From contig NZ_CP035806.1 of NCBI RefSeq assembly GCF_004208635.1, positions 2,356,001-2,420,000 on the forward strand: a stretch of 64,000 bases of DNA, written 5' to 3'. The position numbers were made by a program, and so were the translations under genes. This DNA is from Leucobacter triazinivorans. GTDB lineage: Bacteria > Actinomycetota > Actinomycetes > Actinomycetales > Microbacteriaceae. The notes under the pieces are model-generated. The model did no database searches. It was not told where the DNA came from and saw only the letters and a program-made list of their open reading frames with translations. Of the stretch, positions 57,316-64,000 are shown piece after piece (positions within the stretch are counted from its first letter, which is position 1; the number at the start of each line of letters is the position of its first letter).

Positions 57316-58503
57316 GTGAGCACCACCGATCGCCAGAATCCTCTCCGCATCCTCATCGGCTGCGACACCTTCCTCCCCGATGTCAATGGGGCCGCCCGCT
57401 TCGCGGAGCGGCTGGCCGCGGGGCTCGTGCAGCGCGGTGAGGACGTGCACGTGGTCGCCCCGTCGGTGCGGCACAATCGCACCGGCAGCTTCGTGGAGAC
57501 CATCGAGGGCGAGCGCATGACGGTGCACCGCTGGGCGAGCTGGCGCTGGTACCCGCACGACTGGCTGCGCTTCGTGCTGCCGTGGCGGGCTCGCGGATAC
57601 GCCCGCAAGCTGCTCGACCGGGTGCGTCCCGATGTGATCCACATCCAGTCGCACATCGTGATCGGGCGCGCTCTCGCGATCGAGGGATCGAAGCGAGGGA
57701 TCCGCATCGTCGCCACGAACCACGTCATGCCCGAGAACGTGCTCGACTTCACCCTGCTGCCCGAGAGGGCCAAGCGGATCTTCGTGCGCTGGGGGTGGAA
57801 CGCGGCCGACCGCGTGCTGAAGCTGGCCGAGGCCATCACCACGCCCACTCGTCGAGCGGCCGACTTCCTCGAGCGCAGCACGCACCGCCGAGGGGTGCTC
57901 CCCGTGAGCTGCGGGCTCCGCGCATCCAACTACACGGCCGACCTCGAGCCGCGCTCCGAGAACACGCTGGTGTTCGTGGGCCGGGTGACGCTCGAGAAGG
58001 AGATCGACGTGATCCTCCGCGCGATCCCGCGCGTCGATCCCGCGCTCGACGTCAGCTTCACCGTCGTGGGCGACGGCGATCAGCGCAAGAATCTCGAGAA
58101 GCTCGCCGCGGAACTCGGCATCGCGGATCGCGTAGCCTTCACCGGGCGGGTCACCGACGAGCAGTTGCGCGCCCATCTCACCGGGGCGAGTGCGTTCGTG
58201 ATCGCATCGATCGCCGAGCTGCAGTCGATCGCCACGATGGAGGCCATGGCCTCCGGCCTCCCCATCGTCGCCGCAGATGCGATGGCGCTGCCCCACCTGG
58301 TGCACCACGGAGAGAACGGATACCTCTTCCAGCCGGGCAACGACCGGGAGCTCGCCGAGCAGATCGAGAAGGTGCTGAAGAGCAGCCCCGAGCAGTTCGC
58401 GCACATGCAGCGAGCCTCGCTCGAGGCGGTGCAAGTGCACGACATCGACCGCACCCTCGACACCTTCGAGGCGCTCTACCGCGGCGAAGCGGTCGCCGGC
58501 TGA
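57316..58503 (+). CDS. GT4-type glycosyltransferase
   Basis: A 395-residue GT-B fold enzyme. N-terminal acceptor domain with DTFLPDVNGAARFAERLA (glycine-rich loop) and HIQSHIVIGRAL; C-terminal donor domain with GRVTLEKEIDVILRAIPRV and the EX7E-like region ELQSIATMEAMASGLPIVA. Resembles alpha-mannosyltransferases of phosphatidylinositol mannoside or glycolipid synthesis. Its stop overlaps the next start by one base (TGATG), so the two form a coupled pair. Confidence 0.9.
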   Translation: MSTTDRQNPLRILIGCDTFLPDVNGAARFAERLAAGLVQRGEDVHVVAPSVRHNRTGSFVETIEGERMTVHRWASWRWYPHDWLRFVLPWRARGYARKLLDRVRPDVIHIQSHIVIGRALAIEGSKRGIRIVATNHVMPENVLDFTLLPERAKRIFVRWGWNAADRVLKLAEAITTPTRRAADFLERSTHRRGVLPVSCGLRASNYTADLEPRSENTLVFVGRVTLEKEIDVILRAIPRVDPALDVSFTVVGDGDQRKNLEKLAAELGIADRVAFTGRVTDEQLRAHLTGASAFVIASIAELQSIATMEAMASGLPIVAADAMALPHLVHHGENGYLFQPGNDRELAEQIEKVLKSSPEQFAHMQRASLEAVQVHDIDRTLDTFEALYRGEAVAG

Positions 58504-59804
58504 TGCACATCCTGGTGGTCGCAGACCAGCACCCCGAGTCGCTCGGCGGGGTGCAGGTGGCGATCCGCCTGCAGCGCCGCTATCTCGAGCGCGCGGGGCA
58601 CCGCGTGACGGTCGCGGCCCCCGCGCTGCACCGTCCCGGCTACGCCCCGGATCCCGCTTCCCGCGACGCCTACGTCGACCTGCCCTCGATGCCCATCACC
58701 CGGGATCGCGAGTACGGGCTGAGCTGGCCGGGGCGGCGCACCGATCGAGTGCTCGCCGCCGCGCTCGCCGAGCGCCCCCCGGTGGATCTCGTCCATGTGC
58801 AGGGCGACTTCTGGGGGGCGATGATCGGAGTGCGCGCGGCGCGAGGACTGCGCGTGCCGCTCGTGCTCACGATGCACAACCACGTCGACGAGGGCACGCG
58901 AGCCGTCACGCCGCTCGCCCCGCTCGCGTTCGGCGCGCTGCGGCTCTGGCGGGGACTGGCGCTGGGGCGGTGCCGGGGCGCGGTGTCTCCGAAGGCTCGC
59001 GGGGCCTGGAGGTACCTGGCCGAGCTGGCGGCGGAGGCGAGCGCGGTGACCGCGCCGTCTCAGCACTTCGCCGACGAGCTGCAACGGCACGGAGTCGCGG
59101 CCCGGGTACTCGTGACCCGCGGCGGGGTCGATGACGAGGCGGTCGAAGCGGTGCGGGCGCTGCCGCGCTCGCCGAGGCGCCGGCCGCGGCTCGTGTGGCT
59201 CGGCCGCATGAGTCACGAGAAGCGCGTGCTGGAGTTCGTGGATGCCGTGGGGGAGTCGGGAATCGATGCCGATGTCGTGCTGCACGGCGGCGGTCTGCTC
59301 CTGCCGCGGGTGCGCGACCGGATCGCGAAGCTGGGTCTCGGCGATCGGGTGACGCTGGCGGGTGCGGTGCCGTACCGCGACGCGCTCGCCGCGATGCGCG
59401 ATGCCGACGCGCTCGTGCAGACGTCGATGGGCTTCGAGACGCAGGGGCTCACGCCGTTCGAAGCGGCCGTGCTCGGCACGCCGACCATCTTCTGCGACCC
59501 GGAGATCGCCGACGACGTCGCGGTGTCGGCCGGGTGGCGGGTGCCCGACGGTAGCGTGGCCGCGCTGGCCCGCACGCTGGGCGAGGCGGTCGCGGAACTC
59601 GCGGTGGATCCCGCTAAGAGTTCCGCGGTGGATCCCGGCGCGGAACCCGCTGCGGAACTCCCGGTGGATCCCGCCGCGGAACTCGCGGTGGATCCCGGCA
59701 TCCACCGCGTGCCCGAGGCGGAGTCCAGGCGATTCCTGCAGTCGGCGCAGACCGAGGTGCTGCTCGGCGTCTACGGGGGCGTGCTCGCGGATCACCATCG
59801 CTGA
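58503..59804 (+). CDS. GT4-type glycosyltransferase, second of pair
   Basis: A 433-residue GT-B enzyme: DQHPESLGGVQVAIRLQRRYLE at the N-terminus, VWLGRMSHEKRVLEFVDAV and FETQGLTPFEAAVLGTPTI in the donor domain. A Pro/Ala/Asp-rich insertion with the repeat AAELAVDP/AVDPGAEP (about residues 365-400) lies near the C-terminus and is encoded by a GGTGGATCCCG repeat. Probably acts after the previous gene in glycan or glycolipid assembly. Confidence 0.88.
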   Translation: MHILVVADQHPESLGGVQVAIRLQRRYLERAGHRVTVAAPALHRPGYAPDPASRDAYVDLPSMPITRDREYGLSWPGRRTDRVLAAALAERPPVDLVHVQGDFWGAMIGVRAARGLRVPLVLTMHNHVDEGTRAVTPLAPLAFGALRLWRGLALGRCRGAVSPKARGAWRYLAELAAEASAVTAPSQHFADELQRHGVAARVLVTRGGVDDEAVEAVRALPRSPRRRPRLVWLGRMSHEKRVLEFVDAVGESGIDADVVLHGGGLLLPRVRDRIAKLGLGDRVTLAGAVPYRDALAAMRDADALVQTSMGFETQGLTPFEAAVLGTPTIFCDPEIADDVAVSAGWRVPDGSVAALARTLGEAVAELAVDPAKSSAVDPGAEPAAELPVDPAAELAVDPGIHRVPEAESRRFLQSAQTEVLLGVYGGVLADHHR

Positions 59805-59832
59805 TTCGGTCGGACTTCCCGTCGACCCCGCC

Positions 59833-59874
59833 GGCCTGCGGCCTGCGGCCTGTGGCCTGTGGCTTGCGGCTTGC
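59833..59874. repeat. Six heptamer repeats GGCCTGC/GGCTTGC
   Basis: Six consecutive 7-bp units with one or two changes, immediately before the inverted repeat at 59878. Confidence 0.8.
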
Positions 59875-59877
59875 GGC

Positions 59878-59942
59878 GCGCCGAGATCCCGATTTCTGTC
59901 GCTCCGTCACGGGAGAGACGGCAGAAATCGGGATCTCGGCGC
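59878..59942. repeat. Perfect 21-bp inverted repeat between convergent genes
   Basis: The arm at 59878-59898 (begins GCGCCGAGATCCCGAT) is matched exactly by its reverse complement at 59922-59942; spacer 23 nt. It lies between the glycosyltransferase and the convergent ABC ATPase gene. A bidirectional terminator or a dispersed palindrome are both possible. Confidence 0.9.
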
Positions 59943-60051
59943 ATAGGTCGGGCTGGGGGCGCGCTCGGCGCACAGGTCGGGCTGGGGCACTCCCGGTGCA
60001 CAGTCGAGGCCCGGGCCCAGAGCCCAGGACCCGGGCCAAGACCCCGCGCCC

Positions 60052-60086
60052 AGAGCCCAGAGCCCAGAGCCCAGAGCCCAGAGCCC
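60052..60086. repeat. Heptamer tandem repeat AGAGCCC
   Basis: Five exact 7-bp units just downstream of the ABC ATPase stop, in a GC-rich spacer. The gap 59805-60110 holds this array, the previous heptamers, and the 21-bp inverted repeat, and no gene. Confidence 0.85.
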
Positions 60087-60110
60087 AAGCCCGGGCCCAG
60101 AGCTTCCGGC

Positions 60111-60914
60111 TCAGAGCACTTTCGACAGGAACTGCCGCGTGCGCTCGTTCTCGGGGCTGGTGAACACGAGCTCGGGATCCCCCTGCTCGATGATGGCTCC
60201 GGCATCCATCACGATCACTCGGTCGGCCACCTCCCGGGTGAAGCCCATCTCGTGGCTCACGACAATCATCGTCATGCCCGCTGCGGCGAGGTCCTTCATC
60301 ACCTGCAGCACCTCGCCGACCATCTCGGGATCGAGGGCCGAGGTCGGCTCGTCAAACAGCATGAGAGCAGGCCGCATGGCCAGAGCCCGCGCGATCGCGA
60401 CCCGCTGCTGCTGCCCGCCCGAGAGCGATCGCGGCCGCGCATCCGCCTTGTCGGAGAGGCCGACCCGCGCGAGGAGCTCCTCGGCGTAGGCGATCGCGTC
60501 AGACTTCCGTTCCCCCTTGACACGCACCGGGGAGTGCCAGATGTTCTCGAGCACCGTCATGTGAGGGAAGAGATTGAAGTGCTGGAAGACAAAGCCGATG
60601 TCCGCCCGTTGCTTCGCGAGAGCCTTCGCGGAGATCTCGACCGACCTGCCATTCATCAGCGATCGCTCACCGATTCGTTGCCCGTTGACATGGATCTCTC
60701 CGCTGTCGATCGGTTCGAGGCGGTTCAGCGTCCGCAGGAAGGTCGTCTTGCCCGCGCCCGAAGGGCCGACGAGCACCACGACCTCACCTCGCTCGATCTC
60801 GAGCGAGACATCGGTGAGGATATGCCGGTCGCCGAACCACTTGTTGATGTCGATCGTGCGCACGATCGGTCCCTCCGACGTCGAGACCGGTGCTGTGTAC
60901 TCCGTAGCACTCAT
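60111..60914 (-). CDS. Polar amino acid ABC importer ATP-binding protein
   Basis: A 267-residue ATPase of the GlnQ/HisP group. Walker [11 protein letters not shown]-loop [14 protein letters not shown], signature [11 protein letters not shown], and Walker [13 protein letters not shown] are complete. The start is supported by an ATGA overlap with the permease. Energises uptake through the permease gene upstream. Confidence 0.93.
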   Translation of the reverse strand: MSATEYTAPVSTSEGPIVRTIDINKWFGDRHILTDVSLEIERGEVVVLVGPSGAGKTTFLRTLNRLEPIDSGEIHVNGQRIGERSLMNGRSVEISAKALAKQRADIGFVFQHFNLFPHMTVLENIWHSPVRVKGERKSDAIAYAEELLARVGLSDKADARPRSLSGGQQQRVAIARALAMRPALMLFDEPTSALDPEMVGEVLQVMKDLAAAGMTMIVVSHEMGFTREVADRVIVMDAGAIIEQGDPELVFTSPENERTRQFLSKVL

Positions 60915-61720
60915 GCTGCGGCTCCTTCCATTGCCGCGAGCGGGGTCTTGGGGGCGACCCGGTCGCGCTTGCTGCGCATACCGAAGAGCCGCTTCCAGAC
61001 CGATTCGGCCTTGGGGAGGCCGGCCTTTGCATTCAGCCAGTTCTCGATCTGCGTCTGGATGACCGTCCAGATCGTGGTGAGTGCGAGGTAGTAGAGCGCA
61101 ATCACGATGAAGATCTCGAACGCCTTGAACGTCGACGCAGCCATCGTGCTGCCGACCTGGTACATCTCGGATACCCCGATGATCGAGAGGATCGAGGTGC
61201 TCTTCATGAGCCCATTGAAGGAGTTGCCGAGCGGGGGGACCATGACGCGGATCGCCTGGGGGACGACGATCCAGCGCATTGATCCGAGTGGCGTCATGCC
61301 GAGCGAGAGCGCTGCTTCTGTCTGCCCCTTCTCGATCGACTCGAGCCCCCCGCGAACGATTTCCGAGATGTAGGCGCTCTCGTTCAGCATGAGGCCGATG
61401 ATCGCCGCTTGGACCGCGCCCTTGATGAGGATCCCCAGCGTGACGTCTTCGAACCGGAAGATGTTGGCAGCTGCGAATCCGGTGTAGAGGATCACGAGCT
61501 GCACCAGCAGAGGCGTGCCTCGGATGATCCAGATGTACAGACTCGCGACGATGCGGAGCGGGAGGAAGCGGCTGCGCCCCATCAGTGCGATGAGGAGGCC
61601 GAGAATCAGGGCCAGGAACATCGCGACCACCGAGATGCCGATGGTCACCCAGAGCCCGTCGAGGAATTTCTGATTCGGTTGGAGGAGTGAACTCCAGAAG
61701 TAGGTCCAGTCGAAGGTCAT
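60911..61720 (-). CDS. Polar amino acid ABC importer permease
   Basis: A 269-residue membrane protein of the HisM/GlnP family. The EAA loop reads [30 protein letters not shown], and [28 protein letters not shown] sequence precedes it. A C-terminal cytosolic basic tail of 35 residues is longer than usual. It likely forms a homodimer with the ATPase. Confidence 0.93.
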   Translation of the reverse strand: MTFDWTYFWSSLLQPNQKFLDGLWVTIGISVVAMFLALILGLLIALMGRSRFLPLRIVASLYIWIIRGTPLLVQLVILYTGFAAANIFRFEDVTLGILIKGAVQAAIIGLMLNESAYISEIVRGGLESIEKGQTEAALSLGMTPLGSMRWIVVPQAIRVMVPPLGNSFNGLMKSTSILSIIGVSEMYQVGSTMAASTFKAFEIFIVIALYYLALTTIWTVIQTQIENWLNAKAGLPKAESVWKRLFGMRSKRDRVAPKTPLAAMEGAAA

Positions 61721-61777
61721 CGTGCGGGGTCCTTCCGGGGTCGGGGCGGGGCGGATCCTTCACCGCTGCCCATCGAG

Positions 61778-62656
61778 CTAGTCGGCCTGGGTGATGTCGT
61801 TGCCTGCCACATCCCACTCCTCGAGGATCGCGTGGTAGGTGCCGTCGTCCACCATCGTTTCGAAGGCCGTTGCGAGCGCCTCGTTCAGCTCGGTGTTCTC
61901 CTTGAGCGTCGCGGCCCCGATCCGGACCTTGTCGGAGACATCGCCGACGAGCACGATCGCTCCGTCGCTCTGCTGTCCGTAGAAGCCCATGATCTCCGAG
62001 GTGTCGATGAAGGCGTCCTGCTGGCCGGTGAGCACCTGTTGGACCGCGGTCGCGCCCTCATCGATCAGCGTGATGTTGAGCGGATCCTTGCCGGCCTCTT
62101 CGCAGGCTTCCGAGCGGGCCTCGGCTGCCGACGCCCCGGTGGCGCCGGTGATCGCGACGATCTTGAGCCCGCAGAGGCTGTCGTCATTGCCGGTGATGTT
62201 CCTGGGGTTCTCCTTCGCGACGCCGACACCGGTTCCCGAGTAGAGATACGGCACGAAGTTCGCGATCTCTTCGCGTTCGGGTTTGATGTAGAGCGAGCCC
62301 ATGATCACGTCGCACTGCTTCGCCTGAAGCGCAGGGATGAGGCCTGAGAAGGCGTACTCGGCGAGCGTCGTGTCCAGGCCGAGGTTGTCGGCGAGCGCGT
62401 TCGCCAAGTCGATCTCGACTCCGATGAGTTCGTTGTTCTCGTCGTAATAGATGTTCGGCGGCGAATCTCCGGTGCAGACCGTCAGTGCGCCCTCCTTGAT
62501 GATGGTCGGCGGCGCGATCGATGCGGAGCCGTTGCTGTCGTTGGCCGCCGGCTCGGGAGCCGCCTGGCTGCAGCCGGCGAGTGTCAGCGCTGCGCTCGCG
62601 ACGAGCGTGGTGAACGCTCCGGTGAGAAGTCTGGATGTGTTGCGAGAGGAAGCCAC
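61778..62656 (-). CDS. Polar amino acid ABC importer substrate-binding lipoprotein
   Basis: A 292-residue solute-binding protein (SBP_bac_3). Lipobox LAGC at the end of the signal peptide, then the family hallmark [15 protein letters not shown]. Three further cysteines are present in the mature protein (Cys after GALTV, in AKQCDVIM, and in SLCGLK). First gene of the operon, divergent from the GntR regulator. Ligand not predictable beyond an amino acid or small peptide-like compound. Confidence 0.92.
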   Translation of the reverse strand: MASSRNTSRLLTGAFTTLVASAALTLAGCSQAAPEPAANDSNGSASIAPPTIIKEGALTVCTGDSPPNIYYDENNELIGVEIDLANALADNLGLDTTLAEYAFSGLIPALQAKQCDVIMGSLYIKPEREEIANFVPYLYSGTGVGVAKENPRNITGNDDSLCGLKIVAITGATGASAAEARSEACEEAGKDPLNITLIDEGATAVQQVLTGQQDAFIDTSEIMGFYGQQSDGAIVLVGDVSDKVRIGAATLKENTELNEALATAFETMVDDGTYHAILEEWDVAGNDITQAD

Positions 62657-62730
62657 GGCGGTCTCTCCATTCGATAGTGGTTTCGGGTTGCCCTTCTTCG
62701 GTGAAGGAGTATGCTGTCGTCTGTGGCTGA

Positions 62731-62741
62731 TGGTCTGACCA
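62731..62741. promoter_or_regulatory. FadR-type operator TGGTCTGACCA
   Basis: TGGT-N3-ACCA, the core recognised by FadR-subfamily GntR repressors, lies in the divergent spacer 75 bp from the transporter start and about 165 bp from the gntR start. Confidence 0.65.
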
Positions 62742-62760
62742 ACCGACTAAGCTGTGATGG

Positions 62761-62786
62761 ACGATACCCGGCCTCGCCGGTATCGT
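62761..62786. promoter_or_regulatory. Palindrome ACGATACC...GGTATCGT in the gntR leader
   Basis: ACGATACC (62761-62768) pairs with GGTATCGT (62779-62786), with an inner GGC/GCC pair. It could be a second operator or a leader hairpin. Confidence 0.5.
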
Positions 62787-62906
62787 CAACTGCGTAACTG
62801 AACTGAAACACAGGGGATCGAGCCGCGAAATGGCGGGGCTGCTGCTGTTCCGATCGGGACAGGCAGAATGGGATTGCGGTGTGCGAGCCGGTCGAAAGGA
62901 GCCGAT

Positions 62907-63683
62907 ATGGACTGGGAAGCAGTGGGGCGTGCGACGACTCTCTCGGTGCCCGACCGCCTGTCCGTCGATCTCGAGCGATTGATCCTTGAGGGGAAGCTCG
63001 CTCCAGGCGAAAAGGTGCCGCCCGAGCGCGAGCTTGCGGAGTACTTCGGGGTGTCGCGACCGTCCATCCGGGACGCGTTGCGCGAACTCGAGAACCGCGG
63101 CCTGGTCGATCGGAAGCCGGGGCGAGGGACGATCGTGCTCGCCCCGGGCGAGCGCGCGAAGGTGCCGGAGAACACCCTGGGGATCGTTGACGCGCTGCGC
63201 CCCGAGCTGCACGACATCATGGAGCTGCGCGCGATCATCGAGCCTCCGATCGCGAGGATCACGGCGTCCCGGGCGACCTCGCGCGATCTCGCTCAGCTGC
63301 GCGAGCTGGTGGAGGCGATGGAGAAGGACGTCACGAAGGATCGGTACGCCGAACTCGATCGCGCCTTCCACCAGGCCATCGCGCAGTATGCGCACAACCC
63401 GCTGCTCGCGCTCATCAACGAGCAGATCGCGCAGCAGATCGCGCCGAGTCGTGCCAGCAGATACCAGACGAAAGCACGTCGCAACGCCTCGAGCGCCGCC
63501 CACCGGCGCATCTTCGAGGCGATCGCGGCCGGCGACGGAGAACTGGCCGAGCAGGAGGCTCGCGCGCACGTGCTCGACATCGGCAAGCAGATCGCCCTCG
63601 CAGCCACCGGCGCCGTGCCGCAGGACCCCGGCGCGGCGCCTCACGAATCCGGCGCCGCGCGTCACGACGAAGGAGCGAAGTGA
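62907..63683 (+). CDS. GntR family (FadR-type) transcriptional regulator
   Basis: A 258-residue regulator. Winged helix about residues 10-80 with PPERELAEYFGVSRPSIRDALRELENRGLVDRKPGRG, then an all-helical FCD domain with metal-site histidines (for example DRAFHQAIA). A Pro/Ala/His-rich C-terminal tail is poorly ordered. AAGGAG precedes the ATG. The stop overlaps the gamma-glutamyltransferase start by four bases. It probably represses the divergent transporter through 62731-62741. Confidence 0.93.
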   Translation: MDWEAVGRATTLSVPDRLSVDLERLILEGKLAPGEKVPPERELAEYFGVSRPSIRDALRELENRGLVDRKPGRGTIVLAPGERAKVPENTLGIVDALRPELHDIMELRAIIEPPIARITASRATSRDLAQLRELVEAMEKDVTKDRYAELDRAFHQAIAQYAHNPLLALINEQIAQQIAPSRASRYQTKARRNASSAAHRRIFEAIAAGDGELAEQEARAHVLDIGKQIALAATGAVPQDPGAAPHESGAARHDEGAK

Positions 63684-64000
63684 CCTCCACCTCCACCTCC
63701 ACCCATCGCGGTGCGATCTCGACGTCGCACCACCTCGCCACCGAGGCCGGCGCGGCCGCGCTCGAGGCGGGCGGCACCGCCGTCGACGCCGCGCTCGCCG
63801 CCGCGGCCGCGCTGTGCGTCGTCTACCCGAACAACGTGGCGCTCGGCGGCGATCTCGTCGCGCTCGTGCGCAGCCCGCACGGCGAGGTGCGCTTCCTCAA
63901 CGCCACGGGCCCAGCTCCGGCGGCGCAGACACTCGAGGCCCTGCGCGAGAAGCACGGCGAGCAGCTGCCCCTGCGCGGCATCGACACCGTAACCGTGCCG
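63680..64000 (+). CDS. ggt: Gamma-glutamyltransferase, N-terminal part (3' truncated by window)
   Basis: The first 107 residues are visible. ATEAGAAALEAGGTAVDAALAAAAALCVVYPNN followed by a GGD loop matches the start of gamma-glutamyltranspeptidase-like Ntn-hydrolases. There is no signal peptide, unlike secreted Ggt, suggesting a cytosolic YwrD-type enzyme. The catalytic threonine lies beyond the window. GTG start with AGGAG and a GTGA overlap with gntR. It may hydrolyse gamma-glutamyl compounds brought in by the divergent importer. Confidence 0.85.
   Translation, partial: MTSTSTSTHRGAISTSHHLATEAGAAALEAGGTAVDAALAAAAALCVVYPNNVALGGDLVALVRSPHGEVRFLNATGPAPAAQTLEALREKHGEQLPLRGIDTVTVP

Overview
The window is GC-rich DNA from an actinomycete, most likely a member of the Microbacteriaceae (a Leucobacter-like organism is my best guess, from gene content only). 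Evidence: very high GC, a 32-residue Lys/Arg-rich AURKAIP1/COX24-type ribosomal peptide, the menaquinone genes menC/menB/menE/menA, baeRF and DUF6328 genes, a sortase pilus locus, and many genes whose start codon lies 6-9 nt after a TANNNT hexamer (leaderless transcription).

Layout. (1) 1-0.5 kb: 3' end of proC. (2) 0.5-4.8 kb, minus: a translationally coupled operon for a PhnD/PhnC/PhnE-type ABC importer, a protein-tyrosine-phosphatase-like enzyme and a TetR regulator, with a palindromic operator candidate upstream. (3) 5-18 kb: a catabolic island with an AraC regulator, carboxymuconolactone decarboxylase-like protein, beta-hydroxyacid dehydrogenase, a DctQ-DctM-DctP TRAP importer, aldehyde dehydrogenase, MHS symporter, LysR regulator and a 985-residue fusion of cytochrome P450, FprA-type reductase and flavodoxin. 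(4) 18-23 kb: TrkA-like RCK protein, ArsR regulator, bS22-like peptide, glutaredoxin-like and Dabb proteins, baeRF and DUF6328 genes. (5) 23-33 kb: a two-component system with an extra membrane protein, divergent from a sortase-assembled pilus operon (cysteine-rich adhesin, backbone pilin, class C sortase). (6) 33-37 kb, minus: DsbA-CcdA and a four-cysteine-motif membrane protein-BlaI-M56 protease-small membrane protein, with matching BlaI-type operators in front of both transcription units. (7) 37-39 kb: an internalin-like LRR surface protein with a Gly/Asp-rich stalk and an LAxTG-type anchor. (8) 39-51 kb: tRNA-Arg, apt, a DUF2207 membrane protein, an acyl-CoA synthetase, menC, a VIT1-family transporter, menB, menE, menA. 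(9) 51-57 kb: a heterodimeric ABC exporter preceded by a short upstream ORF and two hairpins, an MFS transporter and a coiled-coil membrane protein. (10) 57-60 kb: two GT4 glycosyltransferases. (11) 60-64 kb: a polar amino acid ABC importer divergent from a FadR-type GntR regulator and the start of a gamma-glutamyltransferase lacking a signal peptide.

How it may work together (inference). The catabolic island looks built to import one or more organic acids or aromatics, oxidise them with a self-contained P450, and handle aldehyde and hydroxyacid intermediates. The pilins carry many paired cysteines and sit a few kb from a BlaI-regulated thiol oxidation module, so the two may be functionally linked. 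The 60-64 kb region resembles uptake and intracellular cleavage of gamma-glutamyl compounds under one repressor.

The strongest candidates for something new are the P450-FprA-flavodoxin fusion, the BlaI-controlled DsbA/CcdA/M56 module, and the possible upstream-ORF attenuator of the ABC exporter. Intergenic regions also carry long perfect inverted repeats and degenerate heptamer arrays.
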